Both the position numbers and the translations under genes were made by a program. From Candidatus Kuenenia stuttgartensis (lineage in GTDB: Bacteria > Planctomycetota > Phycisphaerae > Phycisphaerales > SM1A02): a DNA stretch of 64,000 nucleotides. Below, in pieces: positions 1-8,376 of this stretch. Where the stretch lies: the NCBI GenBank assembly GCA_945902075.1, contig CAMDMA010000007.1, positions 1-64,000 of the forward strand, written 5' to 3'. The notes under the pieces were generated by a model. It was given only the letters and a program-made list of their open reading frames with translations. It did not search any database and was not told where the DNA came from. The stretch's first letter is position 1; each line of letters starts with the position of its first letter.

Positions 1-1573
1 GAAGGAGTGCTTTCACGATTTCGATGTCGTCAACGCCAAGCGGCTTCTTTCGGACACGGCCCGTTTCGTAGAACGGCATATCGAGGAAGTGCAAACGATC
101 TTCAGGAACGCCGCAGTAGATGCCGGCGGCCTTCGCCTCGCCACGACGAATGAGGCCCTTCAAACGCTGCACTTCGAGCGGGTCGACTTCACCTGGGCGC
201 TTCGACTTCAATTTGCGCGTGATGTCGTGTTCCATGCGTTCCGTCTTCGCGCCTTCGAAGCCGAACATGCCATTGAAGTCGCTTGCGAAGTCGAGGAAGC
301 GAAGCGCTTCGGCATCGAAAACCGCAATGTTGCCCGAGGTTTGGTACGCAACATGCACTTCGTGGCCCTGGTCGACCAAGCGAATGAACGTGCCGCCCAT
401 CGAGATGACGTCGTCATCAGGATGTGGCGAGAAGATCAAGACGCGCTTCGGGAAAATCTCGTCCTCGGGACGATTGATGTCGCCATCTTGCTTGTGTGCT
501 GCGGGCTTTCCACCGGGCCATCCCGTGATCGAGCGCTGAAGACCGCGGAAAACCGCGCGATTGAGGTCGTAGGCGTTGCCGCGACCTGCGAGAAGATCTT
601 GCAGATGGTGCTCGTTGTAATCTTCCGCGGTCAGCTTCAGAATCGCCTTCTTTGTCGTGCGCGCGAGCCAGATCACTGCTTTACGCGCCAGTGCGTCATT
701 CCACTCAAGGTCGTGCGCCGCTGAACACCACGGTGCTTTGCAACGCTCAAGCTCGGCGGCAGCTGCGAGATCGAGATAGACCTGCGCGTTGCCGTGTTCC
801 TGCAGGAAGCTGGCTGCAACAGAGTTTGTGACCGCGCCCTCCACAGCGCGCGCGACAACTGGCGCTTTGCCTTCGCCGAACGCAATCATCACTACGCGCT
901 TCGCCTCAAGAATCGAACCAACTCCCATCGTGACCGCACGCGTCGGAACATTCTCTTCGCCGAAGAAGTCGCTCGCTGCGTCTTTGCGCGTCACACGGTC
1001 AAGTGTGATGAGGCGCGTGCGGCTCGTGCGTGACGACCCGGGCTCGTTGAAGCCGATGTGCCCAGTGCGGCCGATCCCGAGCAATTGCAGATCGATGCCA
1101 CCCGCAGCCTTGATCTCACGCTCATAACGCTCGCACATTGCACGCACGTCATCTTCCGCAGCGAGGCCGTCGGGAATGTGCGTGTGTGCCGAATCAATGT
1201 CCACGCGATCAAAGAGGTGTTCCCGCATGAACCGGTGGTAACTCTGCAGATCATGCGGCTGCATCGGCCAGTATTCGTCGAGATTGAAGGTCACAACATT
1301 CGCGAAGGAGAGCCCCTCTTCTTTATGTAGGCGAACGAGTTCGTCGTAGACGCCTGTGGGGGTCGAACCTGTGGCGAGGCCTAGCACACACTTCTCTCCG
1401 GCACGTGCCTTGGCACGGATGAGATCGGCAATCTCGCGCGCGACAGTCGCAGAGACATCTTTCGCGCGCTCAATCACGCGCGTCGAGATCTTCTCGGCAG
1501 GTGACGCAATCTCCCAATACGAGGGCGGTTGGCTTGCAGGCGTCACTTCGGGTTTCATGTGCATAGTGGCCAT
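1..1573 (-). CDS. NagB-like glucosamine-6-phosphate deaminase fused to PIG-L (LmbE) deacetylase domain, 3' end off the window
   Basis: The reading frame is open from the ATG at 1573 to the window edge (about 524 codons). The N-terminal part is a NagB/RpiA-fold sugar-phosphate isomerase: LATGSTPTG near residue 55, FNLDEYW near 99 and GIGRTGHIGFNEPGS near 171. After about residue 380 a PIG-L/LmbE domain starts with the metal-binding SPHPDDD motif. This two-domain layout is known for glucosamine-6-phosphate deaminase-like proteins of Bacteroidetes and planctomycetes. The NagB part would convert GlcN-6-P to Fru-6-P plus ammonia, and the second domain resembles GlcNAc deacetylases. In E. coli NagB the catalytic Asp141 precedes GHIAFNE; here that position is Thr, so deaminase activity is uncertain. 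ATGs at 1564 and 1558 are alternative in-frame starts. It lies 60 bases downstream of aroC on the same strand. Confidence 0.85.
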   Translation of the reverse strand, partial: MATMHMKPEVTPASQPPSYWEIASPAEKISTRVIERAKDVSATVAREIADLIRAKARAGEKCVLGLATGSTPTGVYDELVRLHKEEGLSFANVVTFNLDEYWPMQPHDLQSYHRFMREHLFDRVDIDSAHTHIPDGLAAEDDVRAMCERYEREIKAAGGIDLQLLGIGRTGHIGFNEPGSSRTSRTRLITLDRVTRKDAASDFFGEENVPTRAVTMGVGSILEAKRVVMIAFGEGKAPVVARAVEGAVTNSVAASFLQEHGNAQVYLDLAAAAELERCKAPWCSAAHDLEWNDALARKAVIWLARTTKKAILKLTAEDYNEHHLQDLLAGRGNAYDLNRAVFRGLQRSITGWPGGKPAAHKQDGDINRPEDEIFPKRVLIFSPHPDDDVISMGGTFIRLVDQGHEVHVAYQTSGNIAVFDAEALRFLDFASDFNGMFGFEGAKTERMEHDITRKLKSKRPGEVDPLEVQRLKGLIRRGEAKAAGIYCGVPEDRLHFLDMPFYETGRVRKKPLGVDDIEIVKALL

Positions 1574-1633
1574 GGTGTGTGCGATGCTATCGAAAGACGA
1601 TGCGACGGAGGCGTCATCTACTCAGGGGTTGAA

Positions 1634-2800
1634 TCAGATCAATCGGGCAGCCACGCAGTACGTGTCGTAGGCCGCGCGCACCTCGTGCATCGAATCACCA
1701 GCGAATTTGTCTAAGAATGCTCGCGCGATCTCGAATGCGACAGCATTTTCCATGACGACGCTGGCCGCTGCAACCGCGCTCACGTCGCTACGTTCATAAG
1801 CACTCTGCGCTGGCTCGTGCGTACCGAATTCGACGCTCGGCATTCCGCGCAGCAAGGTGGAAATCGGCTTCATCGTGCCACGAACGACGACCGGCATTCC
1901 ATTTGTCATACCGCCCTCGAGTCCTCCAGCATTGTTCGAAGGGCGAGCGAAACCAAAGTGAGTTTCGCCGCGCGCATTCGCATCAAACACGATGGGATCA
2001 TGCACCGCGCTTCCAAATCGCTCACCGCACTCGCGACCAAGACCAATCTCGACCGCCTTGAATGCTTGGATTCCCATCACCGCAAACGCGAGCCTCGCAT
2101 CGAGTCGGTCGTCCCAATTCATGCAGGAACCAAGCCCCGGCGGGCAGCCGAGCACATGGACTTCGCACCAACCACCGACGGTGTCCTTCTCGGTTTTTGC
2201 GCGATGAATCAACTCCACAAGCTTTGCATCAGTCGTGGCATCAGGACAGTAAACCTCACCAGCGTCACGCGCGGCGATAAGCGCGTCGAGTGTCTCACCG
2301 CGCACATCAACATCACACCATGCGTCACACGCACCGCGCACGAATCCGAAGACGCGAATCCCGAACGCGTCGAGCACGCTGCGCGCAACAGCACCCGCCG
2401 CGACACGCGCCGCAGTTTCACGCGCACTAGCTCGCTCAAGTGTGCCGCGACAATCAGGGACGAGGTACTTCAGACTTCCCGCGAGATCTGCATGTCCAGG
2501 TCGCGGCCGCGTCACAGGCGGCGTCTTTGCAAGATCATCGATGCGACTGTCCTTGTTTGCGATCCGGAGCGCCACCGGCGACCCGATGGTTCGGCCGAGT
2601 CGCAATCCACCGAGAAACTCAACAACATCTGTCTCGAGGCGTTGGCGCGCGCCACGACCGTAGCCACCCTGGCGACGCGCTAGTTCGTGATCGACACGCT
2701 GCACATCGATCAGAACATCTGATGGAAGCCCGTCGACGATGGCGACAAGGGCCGGACCATGTGATTCACCAGCGGTCTGATAGCGAAGTGGACGGGCCAT
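1634..2800 (-). CDS. aroC: Chorismate synthase
   Basis: This 388-residue protein matches the usual length of chorismate synthase, the last step of the shikimate pathway (5-enolpyruvylshikimate-3-phosphate to chorismate, with reduced FMN). Signatures run in order: GESHGPALV near the N-terminus, LGRTIGSPVAL, RPRPGHADLAG, ERASARETAARVAAGA, a central VMGIQAFKAVEIG, RPSNNAGGLEGGMTNG and a C-terminal RSDVSAVAAASVVMENAVA segment. It sits between the sugar dehydrogenase gene (60-base gap upstream) and the NagB-like gene (60-base gap downstream), all on one strand. Functional linkage to those neighbours is not evident. A 288-codon antisense frame over the gene is a codon-bias shadow. Confidence 0.97.
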   Translation of the reverse strand: MARPLRYQTAGESHGPALVAIVDGLPSDVLIDVQRVDHELARRQGGYGRGARQRLETDVVEFLGGLRLGRTIGSPVALRIANKDSRIDDLAKTPPVTRPRPGHADLAGSLKYLVPDCRGTLERASARETAARVAAGAVARSVLDAFGIRVFGFVRGACDAWCDVDVRGETLDALIAARDAGEVYCPDATTDAKLVELIHRAKTEKDTVGGWCEVHVLGCPPGLGSCMNWDDRLDARLAFAVMGIQAFKAVEIGLGRECGERFGSAVHDPIVFDANARGETHFGFARPSNNAGGLEGGMTNGMPVVVRGTMKPISTLLRGMPSVEFGTHEPAQSAYERSDVSAVAAASVVMENAVAFEIARAFLDKFAGDSMHEVRAAYDTYCVAARLI

Positions 2801-2860
2801 CGGCGAATTGTGCCCGAAATTGCGACAAGCCGCAGCGCAGTCTCTGCCAGTACACAGCTC

Positions 2861-4117
2861 TTACTGTGCAGCGACGGCCTTCCACAACGAGCCTGGATTT
2901 CCGCGGTCTTGGCCCTGATTGAAGGTTGAAAAGATCATCGTGCCGTCCTGCATCGCATCGATGCTGGTGATGAGTTCGCCGCGCTTCTGAGCAATCACTG
3001 CGGGCTTCGTCGGCTTGCCATCGACCATACGGATGCCCCACACCGTGCCGAAGGCAAAATCGGAATAGACATACACGCCATCGAGGGCTGGGATCGCCGC
3101 GCCGCGGTACACCACTCCACCGGTCACCGACAGACCCTCGCGATGGCCGTACTCCACCACGGGCTCAATGAATGGCCCCGTGCCCTTGCCGCCGTCAAAG
3201 GGATGGAATCCTTCGCGCGCGTTCCATCCATAATTTCCGCCCTTCACGACGATGTCGATTTCTTCCCAAAGATTCTGTCCCACGTCACCGGCCCACAGTT
3301 GACCGGTCTTCGGATCAAACGACATGCGCCAGATATTGCGCGTTCCAAGTGCCCAGATCTCGGGTTTTGCACCGGAGGTTCCCACGAATGGATTGTCGGA
3401 CGGAACGGCGTACGGCGCACCATTGTCACCCTTGCGCGACACGTCGATACGCAACACCTTCCCGAGAAATGTGCCCATCGCCTGCCCGTTGTGATGCGGA
3501 TCATTCGCGGCACCTCCGTCACCGACCGACAGATAGAGGTACCCGTCAGGGCCAAACAACACCATGCCACCATTGTGGTTTGAGTACGGCTGCGACTGCG
3601 TGAGCAGAATCTCTTCGCTGTTCGGATCGGCGGTCTTTCCGTCCTCACTCACCGTGAAACGCGACAGAACGGAGCGCCGTGGCTTGTTCGCGGTGTAGTA
3701 GGTGTAGAACTCGCGTTTCCGCGGAAAATCGGGGTGAAACGCGATCGAGAGCAGGCCTTCTTCATTTCCGCCGTCATTGACCCGTTCGCGGATATCGAGA
3801 AAAAGCGCTGCTTCCGTCGAACTCGACTTGGAAGGGTCGGCGATCAGCACCCGCCCCGGCTGTTCGAGGATGTAGAGATTGACATCATCGCCTGGTCGCT
3901 GCAGCGTTTGAATCGGGCGCACGAGCGGGAGATTTGGAAGCACGCGATCAAGGCGCAGTTTCGGAATCGCCGCACCCTGCGCCCACGCACCCTTGGGTTC
4001 GGCATTCGCAGTACCCGGGGCCGTAGTCTTCGCTCGCTGTGATTGCTCCGCTAGCAATGCCGCCTGCGGAGGAACTGTGGCGAAAGCGATGGAGAGAGCA
4101 AGAGCAGCGACAAGCAT
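2861..4117 (-). CDS. Secreted PQQ-dependent sugar dehydrogenase-like beta-propeller
   Basis: A 418-residue protein with an N-terminal hydrophobic signal (about residues 1-22). It has the soluble glucose/sorbosone dehydrogenase propeller pattern: NLYILEQPGRVLI, LLSIAFHPDFP, FYTYYT, HNGGMVLFGPDGYLYLSVGDGG, GTRNIWRMSFDP and GDVGQNLWEEI followed by GGNYGWN. The family oxidises aldose sugars in the periplasm with PQQ and Ca2+. Planctomycete genomes carry many paralogues whose substrates are unknown, so this is a family-level call. It is divergent from the DUF1080 gene at 4191, with a shared 73-base upstream region, and precedes aroC on the same strand. Confidence 0.85.
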   Translation of the reverse strand: MLVAALALSIAFATVPPQAALLAEQSQRAKTTAPGTANAEPKGAWAQGAAIPKLRLDRVLPNLPLVRPIQTLQRPGDDVNLYILEQPGRVLIADPSKSSSTEAALFLDIRERVNDGGNEEGLLSIAFHPDFPRKREFYTYYTANKPRRSVLSRFTVSEDGKTADPNSEEILLTQSQPYSNHNGGMVLFGPDGYLYLSVGDGGAANDPHHNGQAMGTFLGKVLRIDVSRKGDNGAPYAVPSDNPFVGTSGAKPEIWALGTRNIWRMSFDPKTGQLWAGDVGQNLWEEIDIVVKGGNYGWNAREGFHPFDGGKGTGPFIEPVVEYGHREGLSVTGGVVYRGAAIPALDGVYVYSDFAFGTVWGIRMVDGKPTKPAVIAQKRGELITSIDAMQDGTMIFSTFNQGQDRGNPGSLWKAVAAQ

Positions 4118-4190
4118 GAAGACCTCGTTTCGGCCGATGGTATCGAAGGTTCGTTCCGAATTGCGCTCCGAATTTCATACACTTTCGCGC

Positions 4191-4889
4191 ATGCACACGA
4201 CGCTCCTTGCGACCATCGCCTTACTTGCTGCATCCGCACCCCGAATGCTGCCGCCGCCAACGGTTGACTCAAAGCCGATCACGATGGACGCGGTAAAGGA
4301 GCGCGCGGAAGGCTTCGTGTCGCTCTTCGATGGAAAGTCGCTCGACGGTTGGATCGGCGATACGAAGGGTTACCAGATCGAGTCGCTTCAGGATGGCGCT
4401 GCGATCGTCTGCCAACCCGGGGGCACAAATCTCTTTTCAAAGGATGAGTTCGCCAACTTCGAGCTGCGCTTCGATTTTTTGCTCACGCCCGGCGCAAACA
4501 ACGGCATCGCGCTGCGATCGCCGGCAAGCGGCGATCCGGCGTATGCAGGATTTGAATCACAGATTCTCGACAACACCGCGGACATGTACAAAGATCTCAA
4601 ACCCTGGCAGTACCACGGCTCGATCTATGGAATTGCGGCGGCCACCGCGACCGCGTTGAGGCCCGTCGGCGAATGGAACAGCGAATCGATCATCATGAAT
4701 GGTCGAGTCATCAAGGTTGAACTGAACGGCATCGTCATCGTCGACATCAATCTTGATGTCGTTGCAAAAGACGGTAAAACCACGAGCGATCAAAAGATTG
4801 ATGGTCTTACCCGTACGCAGGGCCACATTGGCTTCTGCGGCCACGGCGATCGTGTGGCCTACCGAAACCTGCGTATTCGCAAAATCTGA
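4191..4889 (+). CDS. Secreted DUF1080 (3-keto-disaccharide hydrolase family) protein
   Basis: The ATG at 4191 gives a 232-residue protein with a short hydrophobic signal (HTTLLATIALLAASA). A longer frame begins at 3993 but would overlap the divergent sugar dehydrogenase. The body carries DUF1080 hallmarks: GFVSLFDGKSLDGW near residue 45, a NFELRFDFLLTPGANNGIALRSP strand pair, and a C-terminal GHIGFCGHGDRVAYRNLRIR. The fold is a concanavalin-like jelly roll. Some members hydrolyse 3-keto-glycosides and many are planctomycete-expanded secreted proteins of unknown substrate. The divergent sugar dehydrogenase would fit an oxidise-then-cleave sugar route, but that is inference from adjacency only. 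Confidence 0.85.
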   Translation: MHTTLLATIALLAASAPRMLPPPTVDSKPITMDAVKERAEGFVSLFDGKSLDGWIGDTKGYQIESLQDGAAIVCQPGGTNLFSKDEFANFELRFDFLLTPGANNGIALRSPASGDPAYAGFESQILDNTADMYKDLKPWQYHGSIYGIAAATATALRPVGEWNSESIIMNGRVIKVELNGIVIVDINLDVVAKDGKTTSDQKIDGLTRTQGHIGFCGHGDRVAYRNLRIRKI

Positions 4890-4895
4890 TCAACC

Positions 4896-5975
4896 TCAGA
4901 CCGCGTAGTGGCGACCGAAGCGATTCTCAATGAAATCCTCATAACGCACGTCCTCCATGCGGACGAAGCCTCGCTGTGGGATTTTGCCTTCATTGAGTAA
5001 GTCGAGCATCGCGCACACGCCCGCGGCAGTCGTGATCTGGATACCCGTCCAATGCTTGCCGTCAATTTCCTTTGCAGGCACGCGGCGGGCATCGGTCTTC
5101 TCGACGAGCTTGCCGTTTTCGATACCGATGGCGACACAAACGATGACGATGACGTCTTGCTTCGTGGCCGGGACCGAGCGATCAAAGATGGTGCAGAGTT
5201 CTTCGCGGCGATCGATGAATCCGAGGTCGTTCAGCAGAAACTTCATCAGCTTGCAATGACCGGGATAACGAATGGTTTTGTAATTGACATTGCGAGCACG
5301 CCCCGCGAGTGACTCGCCGAGCGAACCTAGCCCACCAGACGTATTGAACGCCTCATACTCAGTGCCGTGGATGGTGAATTCTTCGAGGTTCTCAAGCGGC
5401 GGCAGTAACGTCATCTTTCCATCGACCAACGCTTCACATGGATTGCAGTACTCGTTGACAAGTCCGCTGGTCGACCATGTGAGGTTGTACTTCAGTTGGT
5501 TTGACGGGAACTGTGGAAGAGCGCCGACGCGGCAGCGAAGCTCGTGGATCTCGCTCATCGGTTTTGCCAAGTGATTGGCCGCAATCGTGATGTATCCAGG
5601 CGCGAGCCCGCATTGCGGAACAAATGCTGTGGACGCATCCCGCGCGAGTGACATGACCTGCTTTGTTACAGCCACATCTTCGGTTAGATCGAGGTAGTGC
5701 ACGCCGTGCGCCTTTGCGCGTTCAGCAATCAGCGGATTGCAGAAGAACGGCGCACAAGAAATGAGTGCCCAGCGACCTTGAAGGTTGGCGTCCAGATCGG
5801 ACTGCTTCGCAAAGTCCACAGTCGCACCAGTCGCACCCGCGAGACCAGCGATTGAATCACGCCAAGATTGCTCATGCGCGTCAACGACATGAACTTGATA
5901 CTCGCCGCTCCTTGCGAGGAGGTGGGCTGCCATGCGTCCAATTTTCCCCGCACCAATGATGACGACATTCTTCAT
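4896..5975 (-). CDS. Saccharopine dehydrogenase-like NAD(P)-dependent oxidoreductase
   Basis: A 359-residue protein starting with a Rossmann nucleotide-binding loop (VVIIGAGKIGRMAAHLLA). It also has CGLAPGYITIAAN and a C-terminal catalytic-domain segment containing RYPGHCKLMKFLLNDLGF, both typical of saccharopine dehydrogenase/reductase relatives. The family acts in lysine biosynthesis or degradation, or in related reductive couplings such as carboxynorspermidine formation. The sequence does not show which. The size fits the shorter bacterial group. It converges on the DUF1080 gene with a 6-base gap and lies downstream of the chemosensory operon after a 115-base gap, so it may be transcribed separately. 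Confidence 0.8.
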   Translation of the reverse strand: MKNVVIIGAGKIGRMAAHLLARSGEYQVHVVDAHEQSWRDSIAGLAGATGATVDFAKQSDLDANLQGRWALISCAPFFCNPLIAERAKAHGVHYLDLTEDVAVTKQVMSLARDASTAFVPQCGLAPGYITIAANHLAKPMSEIHELRCRVGALPQFPSNQLKYNLTWSTSGLVNEYCNPCEALVDGKMTLLPPLENLEEFTIHGTEYEAFNTSGGLGSLGESLAGRARNVNYKTIRYPGHCKLMKFLLNDLGFIDRREELCTIFDRSVPATKQDVIVIVCVAIGIENGKLVEKTDARRVPAKEIDGKHWTGIQITTAAGVCAMLDLLNEGKIPQRGFVRMEDVRYEDFIENRFGRHYAV

Positions 5976-6090
5976 GTGATTCTCAATTCAAGTTGACGCA
6001 GTGTCCGGAAGTGCAATGCCGGGAAACGGCAAAATCAATCGGCAAGATAGGACGGAAAGGGTAGAGCGATGATCGGCCGAACGCGAGGGG

Positions 6091-7299
6091 TCAGTTAAAG
6101 CGCAACTCAATGAGCGAGAAATCATCGTCCCACGCAACGGGCGCACCGACGCCAGGGTCCGGAATTCCACGGCCCTTCAGGACCACGCGCCGCGTTTCAG
6201 CCACCACCGCATCAAGAATGCCTTCCGCAGGGTTCGACTCCAGAAAGGCTTCAAGGTTTTCGAGTCCCCATATCCCGCCGCCATCAAGATGCAGTTCGAA
6301 CACACCGTCCGAGAAGAGGTAGAGCCGATCGCCAGGCTCGAGCGTCACCCGCTCCGTTGGCGCGTCGTACTCATCGACGATTCCAACCATGTAGGTTGTT
6401 GACTCAAGACGCTGCAATTTCCCGCCTCGCAAAAGAAACGACGGCGGATGACCACCGCCCGACCATGCAAGTTCGCGGGTTCGGCGGTTGTACACGCCAT
6501 ACCACACCGTGAAGTACATGCCATCGTGCCGCGACATCGGGAAGCCCGCATTCAGCGCCTGTAGCGTGCGGGTGGGATTAAGCACCTGCTCACGCTCGAG
6601 CGAACCACTCTTGATGAGGTTCATCGCCGACACGCCCATCAATGCAGGACCAACACCGTGACCACTCACATCAAGAACATAGGCGGCAAGGTGATCTTCA
6701 TCGATCCAGTGGTAGCCGAACACGTCTCCACCGAGCGCCTCGCAGGGGACAAATCGCCAATCCGCCTCGATTGCGCCCGTCATCGGTGGATCAAGAAGCG
6801 AACGCACGTATGCCGCGGCACGATTGATTTCCGCCTTCATATGCGACTCGCTCACCTGCAGCGCATCGAATGCTGCGTTGCGCTCGAGCTGCATGCGGTA
6901 GCCGCGTGAGTGGTGGCGGATGCGTGCCACGAGTTCGACCGGATGCGGAAGTTTGACGAGATAGTCGCTTGCGCCTCGTGCAAATGCGTCGGCTTTTACT
7001 GCAGGATCTTCCTTTCCCGTCAGCATGATCACCGGTACATCGCGTGTCGCCTCATTTTCGCGATAGCGCGTGACAAGGTCGAGGCCGTTGGCTCCGGGCA
7101 TCTCAATATCCTGCAAGATCACAGTCGGCTTGAACTCCTCTGCGACCGCGATCGCCTGCAGAGGATCCTGCAACGAGCGATACTCACATGCCCCCTGTGT
7201 TGCAATCATGCGCCGAACTGCCTCGCCAACAATGGCTTGGTCGTCGACAAGGAGGACGCGGTCGATGGTGTCGATATTCTGCATAGAAGTGATTCTCAT
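6091..7299 (-). CDS. Response regulator with SpoIIE/PP2C serine phosphatase output (WspR position)
   Basis: This 402-residue protein has an N-terminal receiver domain (VLLVDDQ near residue 16, phosphoacceptor Asp64 in ILQDIEMPG, LTGKEDP, and the KLPHP lysine). A linker helix follows, then a PP2C phosphatase of the RsbU/SpoIIE type: ALGGDVF, DVSGHGVGPALMG, WSGGGHPPSFLL, LFSDGVFE and a C-terminal DDDFSLIELRF. All metal-binding aspartates appear present. The ATG follows the cheB-like TGA directly, so the two genes are coupled. In the Pseudomonas wsp operon this position is held by a diguanylate cyclase. Here the output would be dephosphorylation of a partner such as an anti-anti-sigma factor, but no such partner gene is in the window. 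Confidence 0.92.
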   Translation of the reverse strand: MRITSMQNIDTIDRVLLVDDQAIVGEAVRRMIATQGACEYRSLQDPLQAIAVAEEFKPTVILQDIEMPGANGLDLVTRYRENEATRDVPVIMLTGKEDPAVKADAFARGASDYLVKLPHPVELVARIRHHSRGYRMQLERNAAFDALQVSESHMKAEINRAAAYVRSLLDPPMTGAIEADWRFVPCEALGGDVFGYHWIDEDHLAAYVLDVSGHGVGPALMGVSAMNLIKSGSLEREQVLNPTRTLQALNAGFPMSRHDGMYFTVWYGVYNRRTRELAWSGGGHPPSFLLRGGKLQRLESTTYMVGIVDEYDAPTERVTLEPGDRLYLFSDGVFELHLDGGGIWGLENLEAFLESNPAEGILDAVVAETRRVVLKGRGIPDPGVGAPVAWDDDFSLIELRFN

Positions 7300-8376
7300 T
7301 CATCGCGCGAGTTGTCGCACGCGTGCCGCAATCGCGGGTCCGATTTCATCGATTGGAAGCGTCGCGGTTGCAGCGCCTAACTTATGAGCGACTCCCGGCA
7401 TTCCCCATACCACGCTCGTTGACTCGTCTTGCGCAATCGTGTGCCAACCCGCATCTCGAAGTTTGAGCATCCCCTCCGCTCCATCGCGTCCCATGCCGGT
7501 CAGAAGCACCGCAATACCGGGGCGAGGGAAGGTGGTCAGCGAAGAGAACAGTTCGTCGACAGCTGGCCGGTGCACATGATCAACCGGCTCCGCGCGATAC
7601 TCGATTGTCCCGGCGCGTGTACAGCGAAGGTGGAGATCCTCACCGGCGACCAGTGTGTCACCCTCGCGGAGTAGTGCACCGTGCCGCGCAATCGTGAGAT
7701 TTCGACCAGTCTCGGCCGAAAGCCACTCGACATAACCAGCGACAAAGTCGACTGACACATGCTGCACAACAAGAATCACCGCAGGAAGATCGCGCGGGAG
7801 GGCTGAGAGCACGCTTGCAACTGCGCGCGGACCACCGGTTGATGCACCGATCGCAACGATGATCGGTCCAGACCGCGCAGTCTCGGAAGGCGCAACCATT
7901 GCGGGAACCGGAGCGCGCGCTTGTAGAGCGTTTGGCTGTGACGCGGGAATGGGTGGCGCGTTCAGTCTTGGTGATGACCGCGCCGCAGTTGAACGCGCGA
8001 CGAGATGCAGCCGACGGACGAGATCCGCGCCTCCCGTGACTGCACCACCAGAACCAAGCGTCGGCGTATTCACCGCGTCAAGCGCACCCGCGCCGAGCGC
8101 CTCGTATACAAGCGACGCGTTTCCACTCACGGTCGCAGTCACCACAAGAATCGGGCAGGGCGTTGCTCGCATGATTTGCCGCGTCGCCTCGACACCATTG
8201 AGACGGGGCATGATGAGATCCATGAGAATCACATCCGGGCGATCGCGCGCGGCCCGCTCAATCGCCTCAATGCCATCACGGGCAATCCACGCAACGACAA
8301 GCGCCGGATCGGAAGCGACGACGCGACGCAATGCTTCGCATGCGACTGCGAGATCATTCACAATGCCGACTCTCAC
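7300..8376 (-). CDS. CheB/WspF-type chemoreceptor methylesterase
   Basis: A 358-residue protein with a receiver domain (phosphoacceptor Asp53 in ILMDLIMPR, residues 1-120), a Pro/Ala-rich linker (about 125-170) and a methylesterase domain. The catalytic serine is in GASTGGPRA (Ser179), followed by VVQHVSVDFV and LLTGMGRDGAEGM. The receiver begins GIVNDLAVACEAL, lacking the first acidic residue of the usual DD pair, as is typical of WspF. It would remove methyl groups from the operon's receptor and antagonise the CheR-like protein. It overlaps the CheA gene upstream by 4 bases (ATGA). Confidence 0.93.
   Translation of the reverse strand: MRVGIVNDLAVACEALRRVVASDPALVVAWIARDGIEAIERAARDRPDVILMDLIMPRLNGVEATRQIMRATPCPILVVTATVSGNASLVYEALGAGALDAVNTPTLGSGGAVTGGADLVRRLHLVARSTAARSSPRLNAPPIPASQPNALQARAPVPAMVAPSETARSGPIIVAIGASTGGPRAVASVLSALPRDLPAVILVVQHVSVDFVAGYVEWLSAETGRNLTIARHGALLREGDTLVAGEDLHLRCTRAGTIEYRAEPVDHVHRPAVDELFSSLTTFPRPGIAVLLTGMGRDGAEGMLKLRDAGWHTIAQDESTSVVWGMPGVAHKLGAATATLPIDEIGPAIAARVRQLAR

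Noticed and set aside
1817-2683. Long plus-strand frame (288 codons) opposite aroC
   Set aside because: It is antisense to a strongly conserved chorismate synthase, has no domain pattern, and is Arg/Thr/His-rich as expected from codon bias on the other strand.
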